Source: Rummeliibacillus sp044763875 (lineage in GTDB: Bacteria > Bacillota > Bacilli > Bacillales_A > Planococcaceae). From it: a DNA stretch of 64,000 bases. This document shows, piece by piece, positions 17,047 through 25,146 of this stretch (its first letter is position 1; every line of letters begins with the position of its first letter). The position numbers were made by a program, and so were the translations under genes. The DNA lies in assembly GCF_044763875.1 (NCBI RefSeq), contig NZ_JBIWGZ010000005.1, forward strand, positions 186,001-250,000. The letters are read 5' to 3'. The notes beneath the pieces were generated by a model, which had not been told where the DNA came from, did not search any database, and saw nothing but the letters and a program-made list of their open reading frames with translations.

Positions 17047-17934
17047 ATGAGCAATAATGACAATTCAGATGGTATATCGAAAAAGAAAGCAAAACATAAA
17101 AGAATCGTTATCCGTTTTGCTTTAATTACTCTTGGTGCTTTAATCATGGCAATTGGCCTTGAAAGAGTGCTAATCCCCAACAATTTAATCGACGGCGGTG
17201 TTACGGGTATTGCCATGATGGCATCTCACATAACAGGCACGTCACTTGGTCTATTCCTCTTTTTATTCAACATACCATTTCTCTATTTAGGGTATAAACA
17301 AATTGGTAAAAGTTTCACTATTTCAGTAGCATACGGCATTGCCGTATTATCACTTGCTACATCTTTCTTTCCACATGGACAAGCATTCACAAATGATACA
17401 CTTCTAGCTACTGTTCTTGGCGGTATTATGCTTGGTATAGGCGTAGGGATCGCAATTAGAGCAGGCGGCTGTTTAGATGGTAGTGAAACGTTGGCTATTT
17501 TATTTAACAAAAAGCTTCCATTCTCTGTCGGGCAAATTATATTGTTCATGAACTTATTCATTTTAGGAAGCGCTGGCTTTTTATTTGGCTTAGATCGTGC
17601 CATGTATTCTTTAATCGCTTATTTCATTGCCTTTAAAACAATTGATCTTGTTTCAGAAGGGTTTAACCAAACAAAATCAATTTGGATTATTAGTGATCAA
17701 TCAGATGAAATTGGTGAAGCCATCATGGATCGCCTAGGCCGTGGTATCACTTATCTTAACGGCAAGGGTGGCTATACTAAAGACGAAAAACAAGTCATCT
17801 TTTGTGTAATCAGCCGACTTGAAGAAGCAAAGTTAAAATCTATCGTACAAGACGTCGATCCAACTGCCTTTCTAGCATTTAGTAACATGTCTGAAATCCA
17901 AGGTGGAAACTTTAAGAAAAAAGATATTCATTAA
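17047..17934 (+). CDS. YitT family membrane protein (DUF2179)
   Basis: A 295-residue protein with about five membrane helices (roughly residues 18-190) followed by a cytoplasmic C-terminal DUF2179 domain (SIWIISDQSDEIGEAIMDRLGRGITYLNG, then VIFCVISRLEEAKLKSIV). Repeated GG-rich loops (DGGVTGIAMM, RAGGCLDGSETLA) are typical of YitT proteins. Their transported substrate is not established. The frame is open to 16909, but AAGGATGGTGG lies just before ATG 17047 and the extra residues do not look like YitT, so I start there. Single gene with a terminator. Confidence 0.9.
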   Translation: MSNNDNSDGISKKKAKHKRIVIRFALITLGALIMAIGLERVLIPNNLIDGGVTGIAMMASHITGTSLGLFLFLFNIPFLYLGYKQIGKSFTISVAYGIAVLSLATSFFPHGQAFTNDTLLATVLGGIMLGIGVGIAIRAGGCLDGSETLAILFNKKLPFSVGQIILFMNLFILGSAGFLFGLDRAMYSLIAYFIAFKTIDLVSEGFNQTKSIWIISDQSDEIGEAIMDRLGRGITYLNGKGGYTKDEKQVIFCVISRLEEAKLKSIVQDVDPTAFLAFSNMSEIQGGNFKKKDIH

Positions 17935-17945
17935 TAATTTTCATC

Positions 17946-17982
17946 GCACCACTGTATAAATCTAATACAGTGGTGCTTTTTT
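17946..17982 (+). terminator. Terminator after the YitT gene
   Basis: A 12-bp stem, GCACCACTGTAT with ATACAGTGGTGC, is followed by six Ts and ATTTT. Confidence 0.92.
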
Positions 17983-18177
17983 ATTTTCGATATGTTTAAC
18001 AAATCAGTTAATTCCCCATCGTTTCACTACAGACGGGCGCTTTTTGCCAATCCGAGTAGATTATTTCCCTAAACTCTAGCAACTGTGATTAGACAGGATT
18101 AAAACAATGCAAATTTGAACTTTTCGTGAATTTACTCTTTTCTTCACGAATTCGACTCTTTTTTTCACTAATCTCCA

Positions 18178-18206
18178 TTGACTTATAAATATCTTACTGA
18201 TAAGAT
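18178..18206 (+). promoter_or_regulatory. Predicted sigma-A promoter of the Spx paralogue
   Basis: TTGACT (18178-18183) and TAAGAT (18201-18206) are separated by 17 bases, about 35 bases before the start codon at 18243. This is pattern reading only. Confidence 0.5.
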
Positions 18207-18242
18207 ATAAATATAATAAAACTAAAGAAAGCAGGAATCTAT

Positions 18243-18647
18243 ATGACTGTTACAATTTATACTCAAACAAGCTGTACTTCATCAAAAAAGGCTTTACATT
18301 GGTTAAGAGATAATAATATTTCTTACGAAGAGAAACGTATTACTTCTGAAACATTAACACTTCCTGAATTCAAACGTATTTTAAGCATGACTGAAGATGG
18401 TACGGATGAAATCATTTCAAAGAACTCAAAAGACTTTAAAAACTTAAATTGTGATATTGAACAATTATCGATTCAAGAACTTTATGATATTGTGAAGGAT
18501 CATCCAAAAATGTTACGTAGCCCTATTCTTTTAGATGATAAACGCCTACAAGTTGGCTATAACGAAATGGATATTCGCCGTTTCATCCCTCGTAAAGTTC
18601 GTGCATATGAATTATATGAAATGCAACGCTTATCTTACGAAAGCTAA
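18243..18647 (+). CDS. Spx/ArsC-family regulator with a CxxS active site
   Basis: A 134-residue Spx-like protein. In Spx, an N-terminal CxxC redox switch controls binding to the RNA polymerase alpha C-terminal domain and induces thiol-stress genes. The body is strongly Spx-like (MTEDGTDEIIS near residue 48, LLDDKRLQVGYNEMDIRRFIPR near 95). The switch reads C10-T-S-S13, so the second cysteine is a serine; the only other cysteine is in LNCDIEQ. Also, the usual RRP before the conserved strand is RSP. It is probably a paralogue that is not switched by a C10-C13 disulfide. A MarR regulator follows 24 bases downstream and may be in the same transcript. Confidence 0.85.
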   Translation: MTVTIYTQTSCTSSKKALHWLRDNNISYEEKRITSETLTLPEFKRILSMTEDGTDEIISKNSKDFKNLNCDIEQLSIQELYDIVKDHPKMLRSPILLDDKRLQVGYNEMDIRRFIPRKVRAYELYEMQRLSYES

Positions 18648-18671
18648 TGATACGTTTTGGAGATGAAAATT

Positions 18672-19097
18672 ATGAATGAAACAAGAAGAGAAAGTATTGC
18701 TTCCCTTTTTGAAATCGTTTCTTCTTTAGAAAGAAAATGGGCAAATGAGTGGAATAGTCACAATACGATGGGATTGTCAAAAACGCATATCTTTATACTG
18801 AAATTACTTCATGTAGAAGGACCAATGCGCCCTTCTGCTTTGGCAGAAAGACTTCACGTTACTTCAGGTGGTGTCACTGTACTCACTACCAAGCTGATCA
18901 AAGCAGGCTATATTAATAAAACGCAAAATTCAACTGATCGCCGTGCTTCACAGCTTGAGATTACTGATGCAGGTCATGAACTTTTAGAAACTGCTCACGA
19001 ACATATTACAAATACTTTAGAGCGTATGTTTGGGATGCTCACTGAAGACGAAATTCATTCTTTACAATCTATCTTCTCAAAATGCTTACTTGGATAA
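18672..19097 (+). CDS. MarR family transcriptional regulator
   Basis: A 141-residue winged helix-turn-helix regulator. The DNA-binding core is visible (MRPSALAERLHVTSGGVTVLTTKLIKAGYI, then the wing NSTDRRASQLEITDAG), flanked by dimerisation helices. The frame can open with TTG at 18657, but TTTTGGAG at 18655-18662 serves ATG 18672 with 9-base spacing, so I choose the latter. It starts 24 bases after the Spx paralogue, suggesting one operon and perhaps a shared stress response. The effector is unknown. Confidence 0.88.
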   Translation: MNETRRESIASLFEIVSSLERKWANEWNSHNTMGLSKTHIFILKLLHVEGPMRPSALAERLHVTSGGVTVLTTKLIKAGYINKTQNSTDRRASQLEITDAGHELLETAHEHITNTLERMFGMLTEDEIHSLQSIFSKCLLG

Positions 19098-19186
19098 ATT
19101 TCAAAAAATCCATGCTCAGATAAAAATATAGTGCTATTATTAAGTGCTGTTTTATCTTATAATCTGCATAATTCAAAGAAAAAAAG

Positions 19187-19213
19187 ACCGTTCAAAAGTT
19201 TGAGCGGTTTTTT
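19187..19213. terminator. Bidirectional terminator between the MarR and XRE genes
   Basis: A stem of ACCGTTCAAA with TTTGAGCGGT type is flanked by an A-run on the left and a T-run on the right, between convergent genes. Confidence 0.85.
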
Positions 19214-19216
19214 GTT

Positions 19217-19555
19217 TCACCAAATAAGTCTATATATTATTGGCGATAGCATTCCTAGAATGGGAAAAATGAGCCACCAATAGTGATACATAAAATCCCC
19301 AAATGTCTTATGAGATAATTCACTTTGTTGACTATCTTCAACCTTACCTGAATATTTCTCTTCTCCTCGTATGATTTCATCTAAAGATACCCCATATAGA
19401 TCACTAAGTTTAATGAGATTATCTAAATCAGGATACCCTTTACCGAGCTCCCACTTTGAAACAGACTGACGTGAAATATCTAAAATTCTTGCAACATCTT
19501 CTTGAGAATATTGATGTAATTCTCTTAATTTTTTTAAACGACTCTCTAATTCCAT
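19217..19555 (-). CDS. XRE-family regulator with a C-terminal membrane helix
   Basis: A 112-residue protein. Residues 5-60 form a Cro/CI helix-turn-helix (LRELHQYSQEDVARILDISRQSVSKWELG), and residues about 90-111 form one hydrophobic helix (YWWLIFPILGMLSPIIYRLIW). Small XRE proteins with a membrane anchor are common in Firmicutes and may sense envelope state, but no target is visible. A perfect AGGAGG lies before the ATG. Single gene. Confidence 0.85.
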   Translation of the reverse strand: MELESRLKKLRELHQYSQEDVARILDISRQSVSKWELGKGYPDLDNLIKLSDLYGVSLDEIIRGEEKYSGKVEDSQQSELSHKTFGDFMYHYWWLIFPILGMLSPIIYRLIW

Positions 19556-19942
19556 AAACTGTTTGCCTCCTATCTAGAGTATTAAATAAATGATAAGCAA
19601 TCCCCATTTTTTAAACCAGAAGTCATTATTTGCAATATCGCAACCAACAGTTGCAAATGCATACATACAGGTTTACACGTTGTTTCTTGAGCGCTTTTTC
19701 TTATATTGATTTCAAATAGTCTGTTTGTATTTATCATTATATTGTTTTTCCAGCACATTAATGCGAGTAGTACGTTTCCGAAAATTTAAGTAATCTCCAT
19801 CCAACTTTTATTATTACTTCAGTCTAGTATTCATGCATAAAAAAATCGTTACTCTATAGAAAGAGTAACGATTTTTTTATCTTATTCATAGCCAACAACC
19901 TCTGCATAGATTGTGTGATGCACTGATAAGGTCTTGGGCTTT
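19556..19942. other. Gene-free stretch between the XRE and sigma factor genes
   Basis: Apart from the terminator at 19840-19877, I see only AT-rich sequence that presumably includes the XRE promoter. No ORF with a ribosome binding site was found. Confidence 0.55.
19840..19877. terminator. Terminator downstream of the sigma factor gene
   Basis: A perfect 16-bp stem (AAAAAATCGTTACTCT with AGAGTAACGATTTTTT) has a 6-base loop. It can work on both strands and lies 66 bases after the sigma gene stop codon. Confidence 0.85.
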
Positions 19943-20491
19943 TTATGCTGGCAAAATGATTTCTGCTGATGTTGCATCAGACATCATGATGTCTTTTAAA
20001 CGTTGTTTTGCGCGGAATAGACGAGATTTTACAGTACCAATAGATACTTTCATCAATTCTGCAATTTCTACTAAAGAGTATTGATTTACGTAGAAATATA
20101 AAAGTGTATTACGATAAATACTATCTAATTGATTAATTTTCTCCTGGACAATTTGAGAAATTGCTTCTTGTTCAACTACCGCTTCAGTAGATGGTTCATT
20201 ATTGGGAACCAAATCTAATACTGGTACGTCTAATGTTTCAGGTTGACTCATCGTGTACTTACTGCGACGAACATTTTTGCGATAGCGGTCGCGGAAAGTA
20301 TTCATACAAATAGTTGTTAACCAAGCTTTCACGTGTTCGACTTCAGCAACATAAGTTTCGTAGCGAACGACCTTTACCCAAACTTCTTGCATAAGGTCTT
20401 CTGCTTCTGCTTTGTTACGAGTTAATTTTAAACATAAGTGATATATATAACGATTGTATTCTTCATAAACATTTTCAATTGTAATATTCAT
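19943..20491 (-). CDS. ECF-type sigma-70 factor
   Basis: A 182-residue protein with sigma region 2 (YIYHLCLKLTRNKAEAEDLMQEVWVKV, then VKAWLTTICMNTFRDRYR) and region 4 (LDSIYRNTLLYFYVNQYSLVEIAELMKVSIGTVKSRLFRAKQRL), without regions 1 or 3: an RpoE-like ECF factor. CCGGAGGATATT is inside the longest frame and serves the ATG at 20491, so the TTG at 20512 is not the start. No anti-sigma gene is adjacent on either side, which is unusual; regulation could be by another route or by a distant anti-sigma factor. Confidence 0.9.
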   Translation of the reverse strand: MNITIENVYEEYNRYIYHLCLKLTRNKAEAEDLMQEVWVKVVRYETYVAEVEHVKAWLTTICMNTFRDRYRKNVRRSKYTMSQPETLDVPVLDLVPNNEPSTEAVVEQEAISQIVQEKINQLDSIYRNTLLYFYVNQYSLVEIAELMKVSIGTVKSRLFRAKQRLKDIMMSDATSAEIILPA

Positions 20492-20715
20492 TTTTAATAT
20501 CCTCCGGTTCAATGTCTTGCTTTGTTAAACTTATTTTCGCAAAAACAAAGCTTTCGCTCTATCGGATTAACTTTCAATTTCATTACATTCGTGTAAGGTT
20601 TGTGTGAAAAGCATGTAATAATCTACCTTTATTTGCTGTGATACCTTTTTGAAGAGTACACACTAACAATTCCAACCATGAATACCAGTAAAATTTATAT
20701 TTTATATTGCAATAA

Positions 20716-20755
20716 AAAATGCCTAAAAGTTCCGAAAGGGTCTTTTAGGCATTTT
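20716..20755 (-). terminator. Terminator downstream of the CNNM/CorC gene
   Basis: A 14-bp stem AAAATGCCTAAAAG with CTTTTAGGCATTTT and an A/T-rich tail follow the stop codon at 20759. Confidence 0.88.
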
Positions 20756-20758
20756 CTT

Positions 20759-22000
20759 TTATTCTTCTATAAGTTGTTTTGTAATCGTCAATTTTGTAAT
20801 TCGGCTATCGTCTACTTCATTTACAACGATATGAAGATTTTCAAAATCAAACGTTTCCCCAGGCTCAGGTATATGCAGACTTAATTCTAGTACAAACCCA
20901 CCAACTGTTTCGTGATCTTGCGGAATCGCAACCTTAAATAGATGATTAGCCTCTTCAATCTCTAATCGACCATGACAAACTAATGTATTTTCCGTTAAAT
21001 CATATATAAATGATTCCTCTTCCTCATCTGATTCATCTTCGATTTCTAGACCAATCATTTCTTCTATTATATCTTCATGTGAAACGATACCGAGTGTACC
21101 GCCATACTCATCAAGCACAATGGCTAAATGTTTCTTTTGTGCAAGCATCAATGTGAATACTTTTTCAACACTTACCGTTGAAACAACGTAAAGAGGATCT
21201 GGGTCCATAAAATCAACCAACTCTTTTGTCGGGTCTAATGACCATTCAACAAATTTCTTCGAATAGAACATCCCTACTATATTATCCATGCTTTCTTCAT
21301 AAATGGGATAGCGTGTAAATGAGTATTCTAAAATTGTATTTCTTACTTCTTCATAGGTAGCATCAGCTGGTAAGCCTACCACATCCGTACGATGCGTCCC
21401 TAAAACATCCGACACATCCTTGTCTGGAAAATCTAATACTTCTTTTAAACGTTCAGATTCACTTTCGTCAAATGCACCTTCCGTAGAAGCAAAATCTACC
21501 ATGCCTCTAAATTCTTCTTTCGTCAAAGTTGCTTCCGTCACTGCTCCATTTGAAATAATCCGAATAATCATATTCGTGAACCCCTGTACAATCCACGTAA
21601 CAGGTCTAAGGATTTTTACGGATAATGCGATAATTGGCGCTACTATATACGCAAGACGATCTGCAAATGTTACAGCAATTGTCTTTGGCAAAACTTCACC
21701 AAAAACAATAATAATAATAGTTAAAATTGTAGTAGCTACTGAAACCTGCCAACCATGACGTAATGCAATAATAGTTAATAATGTTGGCATTAAAATATTT
21801 ACCGTATTATTTATTATTAAAATAGTCGTAATCATACGATCTGGTTGAGCAATTAATAGGTTCAGTTTTTGAGACATTCTGTCACCTTGATTTGCTCTCA
21901 ATTGGACCTTCATCCTATTTATGGCTGTTAAAGCTGTCTCACTTCCTGAATAGAAAAATGATATGAGCAAGCATATGATCAATCCCAGAAACTCCAACAA
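20759..22000 (-). CDS. CNNM/CorC family membrane protein (hemolysin-like, MpfA-like)
   Basis: A 413-residue protein with an N-terminal DUF21/CNNM transmembrane domain (about residues 1-150, including SGSETALTAINRMKV and FGEVLPKTIA), a pair of CBS domains (about 195-325, with FTRYPIYEE and VLDEYGGTLGIVSHEDIIEEMIG), and a C-terminal CorC_HlyC domain (about 340-410). The family includes MpfA, linked to Mg2+ efflux and magnesium tolerance, so cation export or its regulation is likely. No hemolytic activity should be assumed from the old family name. Single gene with its own terminator, divergent from the dipeptidase gene. Confidence 0.9.
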   Translation of the reverse strand: MLEFLGLIICLLISFFYSGSETALTAINRMKVQLRANQGDRMSQKLNLLIAQPDRMITTILIINNTVNILMPTLLTIIALRHGWQVSVATTILTIIIIVFGEVLPKTIAVTFADRLAYIVAPIIALSVKILRPVTWIVQGFTNMIIRIISNGAVTEATLTKEEFRGMVDFASTEGAFDESESERLKEVLDFPDKDVSDVLGTHRTDVVGLPADATYEEVRNTILEYSFTRYPIYEESMDNIVGMFYSKKFVEWSLDPTKELVDFMDPDPLYVVSTVSVEKVFTLMLAQKKHLAIVLDEYGGTLGIVSHEDIIEEMIGLEIEDESDEEEESFIYDLTENTLVCHGRLEIEEANHLFKVAIPQDHETVGGFVLELSLHIPEPGETFDFENLHIVVNEVDDSRITKLTITKQLIEE

Positions 22001-22162
22001 GATTCCTCCCCCAAAAATTGTTCAAATTTCGCACAAAATTTCTACTACATAATATACCATATTTTAGTGAGTTCTGCGTTTTGTGAGAGTTGTGCTTTCT
22101 ATATAAAATGTCTGCTATGCTATAATAATTTTATTATTGAAATACTGAAATGAGGGATTTAA

Positions 22163-23545
22163 GTGAGTCAATTAGAAGCATTAGACACTTACTTTACTAC
22201 ACATCGTGATGAACAACTCGAAGAAATGAAACAATTTTTATCTATCGCAAGTATTAGTTCTTTATCTGAACATAAAGAAGACATGAAAAAAGCTGCTGCT
22301 TTTCTTGGAGAGTCCATGAAAAATGCAGGACTTGAAAATATTAAAGTCAATGAAACAGCAGGACATCCTATTGTCACTGCAGATTGGTTACATGCTGAAA
22401 ATAAACCAACTGTTTTAGTATATGGTCACTATGATGTGCAACCGGTTGATCCTTTAGAATTATGGGATAGCGAACCATTCAAGCCTGAAATTCGCGACAA
22501 TATTTTATATGCTCGTGGTTCTAGTGATGACAAAGGCCAAGTATTTTTGCACGTAAAAGTAATCGAAGCTTTAATGAAGGAGAATGGCGAACTACCAGTT
22601 AACGTGAAATTCCTTATTGAAGGCGAAGAAGAAATTGGTAGTGTAAATCTTCCTGCGTTTGTTGAAGCAAACAAAGAACAACTTGCTACAGACTTAGTAT
22701 TAATCTCAGACACAAGTCTTTATGCACCAGGTCGTCCTGCGGTTTGTTACGCATTACGCGGATTAACAGGTGTTCAAATTGATGTTCGCGCAGCAAAAGG
22801 AGATCTTCACTCAGGCATTTATGGTGGTGGCGTTCAAAATCCAATTCATGCTTTAGCAGATATCCTCTCATCATTCCACGATGAACATGGCACAATTGCT
22901 GTAGATGGCTTCTACGATAAAGTTCGACCAATTACAGCCGATGAAAAAGCTGCATATGAAGCTCTAGACTTTGATGAGGAAAGTATTAAAGTAGAAGCTG
23001 GTGTCAAAGAATTATACGGTGAAGAAGGCTACACTTATCTTGAACGCACATGGGCACGTCCAACTTTAGAAGTGAACGGCGTCTTCGGTGGTTTCTCTGG
23101 AGAAGGTATTAAAACAGTTCTTCCTGCAACTGCTGGCGCTAAAATCACTTGCCGGTTAGTACCAGATCAAGACCCATATGAAATCGTAGCGCAATTACGA
23201 GCACATATTGAAAAACACAAACCAGCTGGGGTTGATATTACAGTCACTGATTTCGATAAAGGGAAACCTTTCATCACACCACTGGATCACCCTTATATCC
23301 AAGCTGCAGGTCGTTCATACGAAACACAATATGACGCAAAAACAGCCTATATTCGCGCTGGAGGCTCTATTCCAATCGTCGCAACATTTGATGAAATTTT
23401 AGGTGCTCCTGTAATTATGATGGGCTTTGCATTATCAACAGAAAACTTCCATGCACCAAACGAACATTTCCACTTAGAAAACTATGATAAAGGGCTTCGC
23501 GTAGTTAGCGATTACTACTATGAAGTAGCAAATTTATCTAAATAA
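22163..23545 (+). CDS. M20 family dipeptidase/metallopeptidase
   Basis: A 460-residue cytosolic zinc peptidase. Metal-site motifs appear in order: VLVYGHYDVQPVDP (first His), ARGSSDDKGQ (bridging Asp), LIEGEEEIGS (general base and metal Glu), LISDTSLYAPGRP, and the late STENFHAPNEHF (last His). A lid/dimerisation domain lies between about residues 200 and 370, with HSGIYGGGVQNP. The start is GTG at 22163 after GAGGGATTTAA. Dipeptide hydrolysis is inferred from the closest subgroup (carnosinase/CPG2-like). Single gene with a strong terminator. Confidence 0.9.
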   Translation: MSQLEALDTYFTTHRDEQLEEMKQFLSIASISSLSEHKEDMKKAAAFLGESMKNAGLENIKVNETAGHPIVTADWLHAENKPTVLVYGHYDVQPVDPLELWDSEPFKPEIRDNILYARGSSDDKGQVFLHVKVIEALMKENGELPVNVKFLIEGEEEIGSVNLPAFVEANKEQLATDLVLISDTSLYAPGRPAVCYALRGLTGVQIDVRAAKGDLHSGIYGGGVQNPIHALADILSSFHDEHGTIAVDGFYDKVRPITADEKAAYEALDFDEESIKVEAGVKELYGEEGYTYLERTWARPTLEVNGVFGGFSGEGIKTVLPATAGAKITCRLVPDQDPYEIVAQLRAHIEKHKPAGVDITVTDFDKGKPFITPLDHPYIQAAGRSYETQYDAKTAYIRAGGSIPIVATFDEILGAPVIMMGFALSTENFHAPNEHFHLENYDKGLRVVSDYYYEVANLSK

Positions 23546-23554
23546 GAATATTTT

Positions 23555-23594
23555 AAAAGCCAACATCCTAAGTTTCATAGGGATGTTGGCTTTT
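23555..23594 (+). terminator. Terminator after the dipeptidase gene
   Basis: A 14-bp stem AAAAGCCAACATCC with GGATGTTGGCTTTT over a 12-base loop. Confidence 0.88.
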
Positions 23595-23598
23595 ATTT

Positions 23599-23744
23599 GG
23601 TTTTGTTAAACAATACTGTTAATATTCCATAAATATTGATACTGGCGGACGCTTTCCGCGGGTAAACTGACAGGTCTCCTCGCTGAAGTCGCCACTCTTC
23701 TCAAATAAAAATGCATTAAAAAAACAATATCATACAACAAAGCC
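23599..23744. repeat. GC-rich dispersed repeat, copy A
   Basis: Bounded by GGTTTTGTTA on the left and AACAAAGCC on the right, an imperfect inverted pair. The core (GGACGCTTTCCGCGGG, then AACTGAC, CTCCTCG) is far richer in GC than the surroundings and matches the core of copy B at 32231. It is non-coding, with no ORF and no transposase. Such elements are spread through Bacillaceae and Planococcaceae genomes. Confidence 0.65.
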
Positions 23745-23796
23745 TTTTATTTAAAAAAGTTTAGTAGCGTAATAATAACCGCTTCTGCATTTAAAA

Positions 23797-24372
23797 TTAT
23801 TCACCAAAAATCGTAACGATTTCTTCTGCTGGTTTACGTGGTTTTTCTTTTGGAATAGCATCAAAGTATCCGAATTGAAGCATGCTGATGATGCGTTCTT
23901 CTGGTTTCACACCTAATGCTTCACGGAATTTTGGATTGTCAATCCAATTTGGTGTTTTCCAACATGCGCCTATTCCACGGTCCCATGCTAATAATTGCAT
24001 ATTTTGAATGAAGCTACTAGCTGCTGCAAAGTCTTCATAACGTTCCTTTTGGCGAACATCTTGTGGAACAATGACAAATGCATATGCGCCTGGAGTAACG
24101 AACTTTTGCATTTTTTTCGCAAGTACTTCTTCAGATAATTCTTTCCATTCCGGAACTGCATATTCACGGATTAAATCTTTTAAAGTATCTAGTTCAGCCC
24201 CACAAGCAAGGACTAAACGCCATGGTTGACGATTACCGTGATTTGGCGCCCATACAGCAACGTTGATAATTTCCATTAAATCTTCACGGTCTACAGGTTG
24301 ACCATTGAACAATTTAATAGAACGACGTCCTCGAATTGCTTCCTTGACTGATAAAGATTGTTCATTCATCAT
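23797..24372 (-). CDS. Nitroreductase family protein
   Basis: An FMN-dependent oxidoreductase of about 191 residues. Family features are AIRGRRSIKLFNGQPV near the N-terminus (phosphate contact), APNHGNRQPWRLVLA (flavin contact), and AWDRGIGACWKTP followed by the C-terminal MLQFGYFDAIPKEKPRKP. It reduces nitro groups or quinones with NAD(P)H; the physiological substrate is not evident. AGGAGTG precedes two adjacent ATGs (24372 and 24369) with 5 and 8 bases of spacing; either may be used. An in-frame GTG at 24378 overlaps the ribosome binding site and is unlikely. Confidence 0.88.
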   Translation of the reverse strand: MMNEQSLSVKEAIRGRRSIKLFNGQPVDREDLMEIINVAVWAPNHGNRQPWRLVLACGAELDTLKDLIREYAVPEWKELSEEVLAKKMQKFVTPGAYAFVIVPQDVRQKERYEDFAAASSFIQNMQLLAWDRGIGACWKTPNWIDNPKFREALGVKPEERIISMLQFGYFDAIPKEKPRKPAEEIVTIFGE

Positions 24373-24475
24373 AATCACTCCTATAATACGAACACAATTT
24401 ACGTTGAATATACTTGTATGTATATTACCCTCTCCACCTTACCACAGTCTGTTGGAAAATAAAAAGAACATCATC

Positions 24476-24958
24476 TTATGGAGTTACTTCTATATGCATG
24501 AAATAATATTTTATATTTGGTGTATATGCGCTCGAATCCTCATATGTCCATAAACGATGATAACTGTTCGTCGTATGTGCATTGACATAAGGTACACCAT
24601 TTATTATGCTCGTTACAATTAAAGAATGATCGATTCTACCATCCCCAGTAAAATCGAGGAAAATCAAATCCCCTAACTCTAACTCGCTTTCGCTTGAAAC
24701 TCTTTTTCCTTGTAATCCTTTTTTAGAATTTTGTAAATGCCAGAAAAGTGCATTTGCTGTAGTCCAGCTATAACTCCATGTTCCTCCCTTTAACCACCAT
24801 CCCTTGATTCTATCAGGGTAACCTGTCATGGGTGCTTCACCTGCTAGCAAACATTGTGAAATAAAATTTGTGCAATCATCATCGAATTTTGGAAATGCAG
24901 GATTGAAATGGTTCCACCAACGATTCGCATAATCAACCGCCTTTTGCCTATTATACAT
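24476..24958 (-). CDS. Amidase_6 domain protein
   Basis: A 160-residue protein consisting of one Amidase_6 (NlpC/P60-like) domain: RQKAVDYANRWWNHFNP, FDDDCTNFISQ with the probable nucleophile Cys, GDLIFLDFTGDGRIDHSLIV with the catalytic His, then VNAHTTNSY. The domain is found in Bacillales proteins thought to act on cell-wall or peptide bonds. This one lacks a signal peptide, so it may be cytosolic or spore-associated; that is inference. The frame is open to 25051, but AATAGGAGG 9 bases before ATG 24958 and domain alignment both support the shorter form. Confidence 0.85.
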   Translation of the reverse strand: MYNRQKAVDYANRWWNHFNPAFPKFDDDCTNFISQCLLAGEAPMTGYPDRIKGWWLKGGTWSYSWTTANALFWHLQNSKKGLQGKRVSSESELELGDLIFLDFTGDGRIDHSLIVTSIINGVPYVNAHTTNSYHRLWTYEDSSAYTPNIKYYFMHIEVTP

Positions 24959-25146
24959 AGTCCATAACCTCCTATTGTACTGTATGTAAGGACAAATCCA
25001 ATTGATACTTATTCTGGGAGTGTTATAACAAATATATAACTTTTTCAACATTCCTATTATGAGTGACCAATATTACACTTTTTTTGGTACAATGAGAACA
25101 ATATAATTATGTATCTCCTATTTTTATGTTTGAAAGGATGTTTGAT

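Larger units (their letters stand above)
17935..18242. other. Gene-free stretch between the YitT and Spx genes
   Basis: Holds the YitT terminator (17946-17982) and the spx-like promoter near 18178. The 18000-18170 part has no ORF with a ribosome binding site and no hairpin I would stand behind. Confidence 0.6.
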
